The notes: generated from the sequence alone by a model not told the origin. A stretch of 8,927 nucleotides of DNA from an uncultured Oxalobacter sp. (GCA_905202055.1 CAJKQK010000079.1:1-8927), one strand, 5' to 3'; numbered from the stretch's first letter, positions 1 to 5,877 are shown. Numbers and translations are program-made.

Positions 1-115
1 CGCCCGTCTCTTTATTTATACAGGATAAACACTCTTCGGTCAGCTATGGTACGAAATGGGTTGTTGTTGGCATGTATCTTTTGGGGAAACTCATGATTCA
101 GGAGGGAAAGAGGCA

Positions 116-152
116 AAAAATCCGTCGGTTTGGTCGAACCGGACGGATTTTT
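116..152 (-). terminator. Rho-independent terminator of the cys operon, probably bidirectional
   Basis: A perfect 11-bp inverted repeat is seen: AAAAATCCGTC at 116-126 and GACGGATTTTT at 142-152. Inside it a GGTT/AACC pair extends the stem around a short loop. The stem is bounded by A and T tracts on both sides, so it should terminate in either direction. It lies 16 bp past the stop codon of the minus-strand fusion gene and is therefore taken as the end of the rrf2-cysK-fusion unit. Bases 1-115 to its left hold no supported gene. Confidence 0.88.
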
Positions 153-167
153 CAGTGAAAGAAAAGA

Positions 168-2534
168 TTATTTTCCAGCCTGCTTTTCGAATGCCCCGGC
201 AAGCTGCTCGAGTGCCTGTTTCAGAGTCGCTTTCGGACACGCGATGTTGATGCGCTGGAAGCCTTCGCCTCCGGGGCCGAAGATTTCACCGTCGTCCAGC
301 CAGAGCCGGGCTTTTTTGATGATGAAGTTGTCGAGCTTTTTGCCTTTCATGCCAGTGGCGGAAAAATCCAGCCAGGGCAGGTAGGTGCCTTCGGGTTCGA
401 TGAGTTTCACTTGCGGGAGGCGCTCGGCAAGGAATGTCCGAAGCAGGTTCAGATTGTCTGTCAGGTAGGCGAGCAGGGCGTTTAACCATTCCTCGCCTTC
501 TTCATACGCTGCCTGTGCGGCGACGAGCCCGGCGGTGTTCATCTGGGAAACGCCGGTGGCGTCGAGTTCGCTCGTGAATTTGCGCCGCCATGCCTCGTTG
601 GCGATGAAAATGTTCGAGACCTGCAAGCCTGCAATGTTGAAGGTTTTGGACGGTGCTGTGCAGATGATGGCTTCCTGAAGGTATTTTTCGCCAAGCGACC
701 CGAACGGCGTATAGGTATGGCCCGGGAAGGTGAAGTCTGCATGGATTTCGTCGGAAACGATGGCGACGTTGTGCGAAAGGCAGATGTCGGCCATTGTAGT
801 CAGTTCTTCTCTCGTCCAGACGCGTCCGACCGGGTTGGCCGGGTTGCAGAGGATGAAGAGACGGACTTTTTTCTCGATGATCTTGCGTTCGAAGTCGTCG
901 AAGTCGATGGTATAGCGGCCGTCGCGCAGGACAAGTTCGTTATTGACGAGCTGGCGATGGTTGTCACGGATCGACGCGGCAAACGGATAATAGACCGGCG
1001 GCTGGATCATGACGGCGTCGCCAGCCCTGGTCAGCGCGCGGATGGCGGCACAGATGGCGAAGACGATGCCCGGCGTTTTGACGAGCCATTCTTTTTTGAC
1101 TTCCCAGTGGTGCCGGCGCGAGAACCAGCTTTGTACGGCTTCGAAATAGCCGGACTGGGGTTCGCTGTAACCGTAAATGGCGTGATCGACCATTTTCTGC
1201 AGGGCAGCGGTCACGGCAGGCGGACACCGGAAGTCCATGTCGGCGACCCACATCGGGAGGACGTCTTTCGGTTTGCCGCGTTCTTCGGCGAAATCATACT
1301 TGATCGAGCCTGTATTGGCCCGGTCGATGACTTCATCGAAATTGTAAGGGGAAAAACAGCTTGTGCACCGGCAGGCTGACGGGATGTCGATGTCCATTGC
1401 CTGTGCCAGATCGGCGATCAGGTCGCATGCGTTTTCAAGGCCGACGGACAGGCGCAGGAGGCGCTTGGTAATGCCGCGCGCGTTGCGTTCTTCTTCGGGA
1501 ATGGCGGCGTGTGTCTGCGTCGTCGGGTAGGTGATCAGGGTTTCCGTTCCGCCGAGACTTTCGGCGAACTGGATCAGTTTGACGCGTTCGAGGATGTTCC
1601 TGACAAGGCCTTCTCCTCCTGCACTTTCCGCGACTTCAAAGGAAATCATGCCGCCGAAGCCGGAAGACTGTTTCAGGGAAACGCCGTGGCCTTTATGGGA
1701 CGGCAGGCCGGGATAATAGACTTTTCCGATTTTCGGGCATGACGCGAGCCATCCGGCGATCTGGCGGGCGGATTCTTCCTGTTTTTTCAGGCGCACAGAC
1801 AGGGTTTTCAGGCCACGGGAAACCAGCCAGCTGTCGAATGGCGCGAGTGCCGCGCCGGTCGTCAGGCGCAGGTAACGCAGGCGGTCGGCGATGACTTCCG
1901 AGTCACAGACGAGAATGCCCGCCAGCGTATCGTTGTGCCCGGCCAGATATTTGCTGGCGCTGTGCAAAACGATGTCGGCCCCGAGTTCGATGGGACGCAA
2001 AAATACCGGCGACAGGAAAGTGTTGTCGACGATCAGGAGGATATGGTTTTTGCGCGCGATTCTCGCCATCGCCCGGATATCGGTCACGTGCATCAGCGGA
2101 TTGGTCGGCGTTTCGATGAAGATCGCTTTCGTTTCCGGTTTGATCAGGGCTTCGACTTTGGCCGGGTCGGTAGTATCGGCCCAGTCGAAAGTCAGCCCGT
2201 TTTTGATCGATATCTGGTTGAAGAGACGATACGTTCCACCGTACAGGTCATCGGACGCGACGATATGGTCACCTGGCTTGAACATTTCCATCAGGCACGT
2301 GGCGGCTGCCATGCCGGAAGTGAAGGCGAGCGCCTGTGCGCCCCCTTCCAGTTCCGCCATAGTCGCTTCCAGCGCGTCACGCGTGGGGTTGGAATCACGG
2401 GTGTAGTCGAATCCGGTGCTTTTGCCCAATGCGGGATGGGCAAAAGTCGCGGTCTGGTAGATCGGCGTCGAGATGGCACCGCTTTTGTCGGTGTCAGCCC
2501 GCCCGCCATGGATACATATGGTTTCCAGTTCCAT
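168..2534 (-). CDS. Two-domain PLP enzyme: MetB/cystathionine gamma-synthase-like domain fused to PatB/MalY-type C-S lyase
   Basis: This is one uninterrupted 788-residue frame holding two complete PLP enzymes. Residues 1-383 are a Cys/Met-metabolism enzyme (MetB/MetC/CGL fold): YTRDSNPT at 44-51, GGTYR at 99-103, and the Schiff-base lysine K195 in SASKYLAGH. Residues 397-788 are a PatB/MalY-type aminotransferase-fold cystathionine beta-lyase: NFDEVIDRANTGS at 398-410, MWVADMDF at 428-435, CNPANPVGR at 563-571, SDEIH at 594-598, PLP lysine K630 in APSKTFNIAGLQ, and the carboxylate-binding arginine R762. Each half has normal family length (about 385-390 residues). A linker of about 15 residues carries CRCTSC (388-393). 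Both PLP lysines are intact, so neither half looks decayed. By family, domain 1 makes or cleaves cystathionine and domain 2 cleaves it to homocysteine, pyruvate and ammonia. Joined, they could perform both forward transsulfuration steps. That is inference; domain 1 could instead be a gamma-lyase or O-acetylhomoserine sulfhydrylase. The start ATG lies 41 bp after cysK with a weak GA-rich ribosome site, so it is co-transcribed. Confidence 0.9.
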   Translation of the reverse strand: MELETICIHGGRADTDKSGAISTPIYQTATFAHPALGKSTGFDYTRDSNPTRDALEATMAELEGGAQALAFTSGMAAATCLMEMFKPGDHIVASDDLYGGTYRLFNQISIKNGLTFDWADTTDPAKVEALIKPETKAIFIETPTNPLMHVTDIRAMARIARKNHILLIVDNTFLSPVFLRPIELGADIVLHSASKYLAGHNDTLAGILVCDSEVIADRLRYLRLTTGAALAPFDSWLVSRGLKTLSVRLKKQEESARQIAGWLASCPKIGKVYYPGLPSHKGHGVSLKQSSGFGGMISFEVAESAGGEGLVRNILERVKLIQFAESLGGTETLITYPTTQTHAAIPEEERNARGITKRLLRLSVGLENACDLIADLAQAMDIDIPSACRCTSCFSPYNFDEVIDRANTGSIKYDFAEERGKPKDVLPMWVADMDFRCPPAVTAALQKMVDHAIYGYSEPQSGYFEAVQSWFSRRHHWEVKKEWLVKTPGIVFAICAAIRALTRAGDAVMIQPPVYYPFAASIRDNHRQLVNNELVLRDGRYTIDFDDFERKIIEKKVRLFILCNPANPVGRVWTREELTTMADICLSHNVAIVSDEIHADFTFPGHTYTPFGSLGEKYLQEAIICTAPSKTFNIAGLQVSNIFIANEAWRRKFTSELDATGVSQMNTAGLVAAQAAYEEGEEWLNALLAYLTDNLNLLRTFLAERLPQVKLIEPEGTYLPWLDFSATGMKGKKLDNFIIKKARLWLDDGEIFGPGGEGFQRINIACPKATLKQALEQLAGAFEKQAGK

Positions 2535-2575
2535 TGCTCGTCTCTTTTTCGTTTTTATTCTGTTTTCCGGACAGA

Positions 2576-3508
2576 TCAGTTCGGGAACAGGTCGGTTGAC
2601 AGATAGCGTTCGCCATTGTCGGCCAGCAGCACAACGATGGTTTTGCCCTTGTTTTCAGGCCGTTTCGCCAGTTCGGACGCGGCCCAGAGCGCGGCGCCGG
2701 ACGAGATGCCGACCAGTACGCCTTCGGCGTGCGCCAGTGTTTTGGCGGTTGCGAAGGCGGCATCGTTCGGTACGCCGATGACTTCGTCAAATACATTGAC
2801 GTCGAGCGCTTCGGGAATGAAACCCGCGCCGATGCCCTGAATCTTGTGAGGGCCCGGTTTGCCGCCGGCCAGAACAGGGGACGCGGCCGGTTCGACGGCG
2901 ACGACCTGAATGGCCGGGTTCTGTTCTTTCAGATATTTTCCGACACCGGTCAGGGTGCCGCCGGTGCCCACGCCTGCGACGAAAATATCGACTTTGCCGT
3001 CAGTGTCCCGCCAGATTTCAGGGCCGGTGGTGGCCTTGTGAATGGCCGGGTTGGCCGGATTGGCAAATTGCAGGGGAACGAAGCTGCCCGGTATGGTGGT
3101 GGCCAGTTCCTGCGCTTTTTCGATCGCTCCTTTCATGCCTTTGGAGCCTTCGGTCAGGACGAGGTCGGCGCCGTAACCGCGGATCAGTTTCTGGCGTTCG
3201 ACGCTCATGGTTTCAGGCATGGTGATGATGACGCGGTAACCGCGTGCGGCACCGACCGCGGCCAGTGCAATGCCGGTGTTGCCGGAGGTCGGTTCGATGA
3301 TGGTGGAACCGGGGATCAGCTTTCCGTCGGCTTCAGCCGCGTCGATCATGGCTTTGGCGATACGGTCTTTTGCACTGCCGGCCGGATTGAAGTATTCCAG
3401 TTTTGCCAGGATCGTGGCGTCGGCATCGACATGTTTGCCGAAACGGGAAATTTCCAGAAGAGGGGTATTGCCGATCAGATCGGTCGCGCTTTTTGCAATA
3501 TTGGACAT
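2576..3508 (-). CDS. cysK: O-acetylserine sulfhydrylase (cysteine synthase A)
   Basis: This cytosolic PLP enzyme forms L-cysteine from O-acetylserine and sulfide. The 310-residue protein is close to the usual family length. It shows the fold-type II signatures in order: NTPLLE at 14-19, the PLP lysine K47 in NPAGSAKDR, the substrate loop TSGNTG at 74-79, the phosphate-binding GTGGT at 181-185, IQGIGAGF at 223-230, SSGAA at 269-273 and the terminal GERYLSTDLF. The open frame extends upstream to 3655, but ATG 3508 is chosen. It begins the conserved N-terminus and has AAGGA about 8 nt upstream, while the extra 49 residues have no family resemblance. It follows a 292-bp leader behind the Rrf2 regulator and precedes the fused PLP enzyme by 41 bp. 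In Bacillus the Rrf2 protein CymR works as a complex with CysK, so this adjacency may be functional. CysM is less likely given the overall sequence. Confidence 0.96.
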   Translation of the reverse strand: MSNIAKSATDLIGNTPLLEISRFGKHVDADATILAKLEYFNPAGSAKDRIAKAMIDAAEADGKLIPGSTIIEPTSGNTGIALAAVGAARGYRVIITMPETMSVERQKLIRGYGADLVLTEGSKGMKGAIEKAQELATTIPGSFVPLQFANPANPAIHKATTGPEIWRDTDGKVDIFVAGVGTGGTLTGVGKYLKEQNPAIQVVAVEPAASPVLAGGKPGPHKIQGIGAGFIPEALDVNVFDEVIGVPNDAAFATAKTLAHAEGVLVGISSGAALWAASELAKRPENKGKTIVVLLADNGERYLSTDLFPN

Positions 3509-3569
3509 GATGATTCCTTCTTTAATAATCAGTAAACGGTATTTTGGTAAAGCCTGGACAGGATCGAAT

Positions 3570-3731
3570 TTACAGCTGGCTGTACATTCGGAAAAAACCG
3601 GGACAACAGGCGTTGTCGGCAAAGACGGGAGAACAGCAACACATACCTGTGGCAAGGGGATTGGCGGATATGGGCACCGGAACGGTTTTTCCGGCAGTAT
3701 TTCCGAATCGTTGCAGGTATGTCTGATTCAT
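3570..3731 (-). CDS. Small Cys-rich leader ORF (53 aa) upstream of cysK, candidate attenuation peptide
   Basis: This small ORF starts at ATG 3731 and stops at TAA (3572-3570). It is preceded by AAAGGAG at an ideal 6-nt spacing, the best ribosome site in the window. The product has a Cys-Cys-Cys run at residues 31-33 (codons TGT TGC TGT, after Met30) and Cys-Cys at 42-43 (TGT TGT), with no other cysteines. It lies wholly within the rrf2-cysK leader and ends 61 nt before cysK. The peptide resembles no family I know and has no clear signal or membrane segment. Cysteine-run uORFs are known to control cysteine genes in mycobacteria by ribosome stalling or coupling. I infer a similar sensor role here, supported by the terminator-like hairpin overlapping codons 38-45. 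A free-standing thiol or metal-binding micropeptide is the alternative. Translation is likely; the regulatory role is unproven. Confidence 0.6.
   Translation of the reverse strand: MNQTYLQRFGNTAGKTVPVPISANPLATGMCCCSPVFADNACCPGFFRMYSQL
3592..3620 (-). promoter_or_regulatory. Terminator-like hairpin inside the cysK leader (putative attenuator)
   Basis: On the minus strand, GACAAC and GTTGTC pair around a GCCT loop (3617-3602). After a two-base CC bulge, GCC pairs with GGT, giving about 9 bp, and six T residues follow immediately (3597-3592). This is the layout of an intrinsic terminator. It overlaps codons 38-45 of the leader ORF, including the Cys-Cys pair. A ribosome paused there would prevent the hairpin from forming. 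The stem is interrupted and I have not computed its energy, so terminator strength is uncertain. Confidence 0.45.
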
Positions 3732-3737
3732 CTCGTT

Positions 3738-3744
3738 CTCCTTT
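3738..3744 (-). promoter_or_regulatory. Strong Shine-Dalgarno site of the leader ORF
   Basis: The minus strand reads AAAGGAG followed by AACGAG and the ATG at 3731, a near-ideal match and spacing. It decides in favour of the 53-codon frame over the longer overlapping frame that begins inside rrf2, which has no such site. Confidence 0.75.
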
Positions 3745-3750
3745 CATGGA

Positions 3751-3767
3751 AGTATAAAACGTTTTAT
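3751..3767 (-). promoter_or_regulatory. Putative cysK leader promoter -10 box overlapping a perfect palindrome (candidate Rrf2 operator)
   Basis: The 14-bp perfect palindrome ATAAAACGTTTTAT occupies 3754-3767. Its edge overlaps TATACT (minus strand, 3756-3751), a good -10 box. No convincing -35 is seen at 16-18 bp. A start from this box would fall near 3744, giving an almost leaderless start to the small ORF. A palindrome over the -10 is the expected position for repression, and the Rrf2 protein encoded just upstream is the obvious candidate, but that link is inference. Confidence 0.4.
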
Positions 3768-3800
3768 CCGTGAATCGTCCGGAAAAACGGGTTTCATTGT

Positions 3801-4238
3801 TTACGATGGTGTACCCGGGCACGGTTCTCCCTGTTTTTTGACGGCCAGATCGGCCAGCGTGGTACCGTTCAGATAATTCGTCATGACTTCATGCAGCCCT
3901 TCCCAGAAATGGACGGTGGAGCAGACTTCATAACGGGGGCAGGCATTCGGTGTCTGTCCGAGACAGGCAACGCAGGCGAATGTCCCTTCAATAGGGCGGA
4001 GTATATCGGCGATGGTGTATTTTTCCGGCGCTCTTGCCAGCTTGTAGCCGCCTTGCGGCCCCCGGACACTATGGATCAGGCCGGCCTTGGATAGCGATGT
4101 GGCGATCTGTTCCAGATATTTCGGCGATATGGTTTGACGCCGGGTAACGTCTTTTAACGACGTGTAGGAATCGTTGCCGTTCTGAACCAGGTCGATCATG
4201 AAACGCAGGGCATAGCGTCCCTTGGTTGAAATTTTCAT
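3801..4238 (-). CDS. Rrf2-family transcriptional regulator, candidate cysteine/Fe-S-responsive regulator of the cys operon
   Basis: This 145-residue winged-helix regulator has the typical Rrf2 N-terminus (MKISTKGRYALR), a recognition region at about 25-60 (SPKYLEQI at 38-45), and the conserved VRGPQGGYKLAR wing at 58-69, followed by a dimerization helix. Cysteines cluster at C89, C92, C100 and C106, with H110 beyond them. IscR binds its [2Fe-2S] cluster through C92, C98, C104 and H107. Here the first gap is two residues longer, so cluster binding is plausible but not certain. Length and sequence resemble Rrf2 proteins that accompany cysteine genes in Firmicutes, such as CymR. It is first in the unit with cysK and the transsulfuration fusion, suggesting control of sulfur assimilation. 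ATG 4238 is preceded by GGAG at 9 nt. It could also be a general Fe-S homeostasis regulator; the absence of isc or suf genes nearby argues mildly against this. Confidence 0.92.
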   Translation of the reverse strand: MKISTKGRYALRFMIDLVQNGNDSYTSLKDVTRRQTISPKYLEQIATSLSKAGLIHSVRGPQGGYKLARAPEKYTIADILRPIEGTFACVACLGQTPNACPRYEVCSTVHFWEGLHEVMTNYLNGTTLADLAVKKQGEPCPGTPS

Positions 4239-4506
4239 TTTTCAAAACTCCGAAATAGTGCCGGATTTTTGCCCGGTTATTGAGATGGAAGCTATTATAC
4301 ACATTTCCTATATGAAAGATGGGTATTTTAAACGGAATAGGACGAACAAGGGGTCACTTTCGTTTCGTGGCTGTGCCGGAAAGATTGGATATTAATAAAT
4401 TATTATTTTAAGACAACAAGTTGGAGATTTTTTATTTCCACGGTAAAGTGTGGGGAAATAAGCAACACAACAAGGGTAAAGGTATCGGAAAAAAGTCTGG
4501 AAAAGC
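4239..4506. other. AT-rich intergenic stretch without a supported gene
   Basis: The stretch holds the rrf2 promoter region at its left end and an AT-rich segment around 4385-4440. Short frames such as a 27-codon plus-strand frame from ATG 4312 lack a ribosome site and resemble nothing known. I see no repeat, tRNA or mobile-element end. Confidence 0.6.
4294..4299 (-). promoter_or_regulatory. Probable -10 box of the rrf2 promoter
   Basis: A consensus TATAAT lies on the minus strand at 4299-4294, about 55 bp before the rrf2 start codon, giving a roughly 50-nt untranslated leader. No good -35 hexamer is visible at 16-18 bp, which suggests a regulated promoter. The flanking bases form an imperfect AT-rich dyad that could be an autoregulatory operator, but this is weak. 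Confidence 0.4.
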
Positions 4507-4536
4507 TTGAAACCGGTAAGCGATCCGGATTAGAAT
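4507..4536 (+). promoter_or_regulatory. Sigma-70-type promoter for the candidate small RNA
   Basis: TTGAAA (4507-4512) and TAGAAT (4531-4536) are each one base from the -35 and -10 consensus and are separated by 18 bp. A start about 7 nt downstream would fall at G4543. That is just before the structured GGGG...CCCC segment that ends in a terminator. There is no protein gene downstream on this strand for it to serve. Confidence 0.5.
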
Positions 4537-4542
4537 AAAACT

Positions 4543-4629
4543 GCGGGGACCTGATGGAGATACCCACGGGGTGTCAGGAAAACCATCAAAAACCCCATAC
4601 GCGGCCTCGCCAGGGCCGCGTTTTCTTTT
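4543..4629 (+). ncRNA. Candidate ~87-nt structured small RNA, family unrecognised
   Basis: Between a plausible promoter and a strong terminator lies a segment with nested complementarity. GGGG (4545-4548) pairs with CCCC (4593-4596), GATGG (4553-4557) with CCATC (4583-4587), and ATACCC (4560-4565) with GGGTGT (4569-4574) around an ACG loop. A competing pair, CCTG (4550-4553) with CAGG (4575-4578), would give an alternative fold. The strand has no coding frame here other than the mirror of the kinase remnant. The gene sits alone between the divergent rrf2 gene and the oppositely oriented kinase remnant. It does not match SRP RNA, 6S RNA, tmRNA or a riboswitch I know. A trans-acting regulatory RNA is the simplest inference. 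No target is proposed. Confidence 0.5.
4600..4629 (+). terminator. Strong Rho-independent terminator on the plus strand
   Basis: CGCGGCC (4600-4606) and GGCCGCG (4614-4620) form a perfect GC-rich 7-bp stem with a 7-nt loop, followed at once by TTTTCTTTT (4621-4629). The T-tract is on the plus-strand side. On the minus strand the stem is followed by seven non-T-tract bases before a short T-run, so it is primarily a plus-strand terminator. Confidence 0.85.
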
Positions 4630-4667
4630 GGCGGATTCACTTCCCGCCTGATTTCTCCGGTCTGTCC

Positions 4668-5644
4668 CTATTCTTTCAGCCAGCGAGCCAGTACCGATTC
4701 CAGCCGGTTGCAGTCGATGGGTTTGGCGACGTGTTCGTTCATGCCTGCCTGCCGGGTTTTTTCGATGTCTTCGGCAAAAGCGTTTGCCGTCATCGCGACA
4801 ATGGGAACGGTTCTGGCGTCCGGGCGGTCAAGGTTCCTGATTTGCCGGGATGCCTCGCAGCCATCCATCACGGGCATGTGCATATCCATGAAGATCAGGT
4901 CGTAATAACCGTCGGGCGCCGCCGCCATTTTCCCGACGGCGATTTTTCCGTTTTCGGCGGTATCCGTCAGCATGCCGGCCATGGTGACCAGTTCGGTGGC
5001 GATTTCCATATTCGGCAGGTTATCCTCGACGATCAAAACGCGCCTGTCCCTGTGGGTAGCGGAAACGACGACCGGTTCGGTGACGTTTTTCGTTTCTGGC
5101 CTGTTGCCGCTCAAAAATTTCTTCATGGTATAAGCCAGGCGCGATTTCAGAAGCGGTTTCTGGATGAAATCGTCAATTCCTGCCTCATTTGCCTCTTTTT
5201 CATACCCGGACCAGTCATATGCGGAAAGCAGGATGATGGTCACGTCCGCCCTACGATTTTCCGTATCTGGCGTGCCGTTTCGATGCCGTCCCTACCGGGC
5301 ATCTGATAGTCGATGATGACGGCAAAGTAGCCGTCGGTACGCTGTTGTGCGGCGAGTATTTTCTGTATGGCGTCAAGGCCGCTACTGACCCAGTCGCCTT
5401 TCATACCGATCTCATCGAGCCGCCTGCAGGTGTTTTCACAGACGATTTCATCGTCATCGACGACCAGTACGGGCAGGCAGGGCAATAGTTCAATGGTATG
5501 TTGACGATGGCGGTACTGCATCGGGATTGTCAGTGTGAACGTCGTTCCCTTGCCGTGTTCGCTTTCGACGTCGATGTGGCCGCCCATGATGTCGATAAAG
5601 TCGCCCGGTGTTAAAGCGGTTTCCATGAAGGTATCAGGCATCAC
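4668..5644 (-). pseudogene. Truncated, frameshifted hybrid histidine kinase remnant (ATPase tail plus two receiver domains)
   Basis: Two overlapping frames (5644-5240 and 5243-4668) together encode the end of a hybrid sensor kinase. The first holds only the last part of the HATPase domain (MGGHIDVESEHGKGTTF, about residues 20-36) and the first half of a receiver domain: acidic VVDDDE at 61-66, phospho-acceptor D112 in IIDYQMPGRDG, then RKIVG and a stop. The second frame continues that receiver at once (IILLSAYDW, then K29 in FIQKP). A complete second receiver follows at about 68-191, with E73/D74, D120 in FMDMHMPVMDG and K174 in VAKPI. One missing base near 5243-5250 explains the break. Sensor, HisKA and most of the ATPase are absent, and the 233 bp upstream shows no trace of them, so the gene was also truncated. 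Loss of function as a kinase is near certain. The second-frame receiver could still be translated from GTG 5243, which overlaps the stop. A sequencing error could explain the frameshift but not the missing 5' part. Confidence 0.85.
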
Positions 5645-5812
5645 ACAGGAAAATACGGCAATGTTTTCCGTTCACCCCGGGAGAGACAAGCCCTTGAATG
5701 TCATTTGAAAACATCCACGTATTATGCCATTTTTAAACAATATGTTTTGAATTTATTTTCCTGGAAACAGGAATGGCGTCCGGGATTGCTGGCGGTGATG
5801 ATGTTTCCGCTA

Positions 5813-5844
5813 TACACAAATATACTATAGGGGAGTATAGTATA
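5813..5844 (+). promoter_or_regulatory. Metal ATPase promoter with G-tract dyad operator for an RcnR/FrmR-type repressor
   Basis: TATACTAT (5821-5828) and ATAGTATA (5837-5844) are a perfect inverted repeat around AGGGGAGT. A GC-tract flanked by AT-rich dyad arms is the operator type of the RcnR/CsoR/FrmR family (RcnR: TACT, G-run, AGTA). TATAGT (5836-5841) preceded by TACACA (5813-5818) at 17 bp makes a plausible promoter, so bound repressor would cover the -10 and spacer. The G-run lies on the plus strand. The only family member in the window is encoded at 8042-7770, and the pairing is inferred from that. Confidence 0.65.
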
Positions 5845-5877
5845 TTCATTTGTGGCGGATAAATGCAGGGGTTCATC

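Noticed and set aside
717..1379. 220-residue plus-strand frame opposite the PatB/MalY domain
   Set aside because: It is the mirror of a strongly conserved enzyme, has no family resemblance and no ribosome site.
1935..2606. 223-residue plus-strand frame opposite the MetB domain
   Set aside because: Low-complexity shadow of the real gene on the other strand.
2729..3535. 268-residue plus-strand frame opposite cysK
   Set aside because: Composition is Gly/Phe/Asp-rich as expected for an antisense mirror; cysK motifs on the minus strand are unmistakable.
3509..3800. T-box or SAM-type riboswitch in the cysK leader
   Set aside because: The T-box consensus (GGUGGNACCGCG-like) and SAM-riboswitch core elements are not seen on the minus strand.
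3529..3822. 97-codon minus-strand frame covering the cysK leader
   Set aside because: It starts inside rrf2, lacks a ribosome site, and its only internal ATG (3747) has none either. The overlapping 53-codon frame has an ideal site and Cys runs.
4312..4395. 27-codon plus-strand ORF between rrf2 and the small RNA
   Set aside because: No ribosome site, no recognisable product, AT-rich background.
4543..4600. Guanidine-II (mini-ykkC) riboswitch suggested by the ACGG loop
   Set aside because: Only one such loop occurs, the stem does not close properly on an ACGR tetraloop, and no transporter gene follows on the plus strand.
5240..5243. Programmed frameshift or start-stop coupling at the overlapping GTGA in the kinase remnant
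   Set aside because: No slippery heptamer or stimulatory structure is visible, the break falls in the middle of a receiver domain, and the gene is already truncated, so decay is simpler.
4554..5306. 250-residue plus-strand frame
   Set aside because: It starts within the candidate RNA, runs through its terminator and mirrors the receiver domains.
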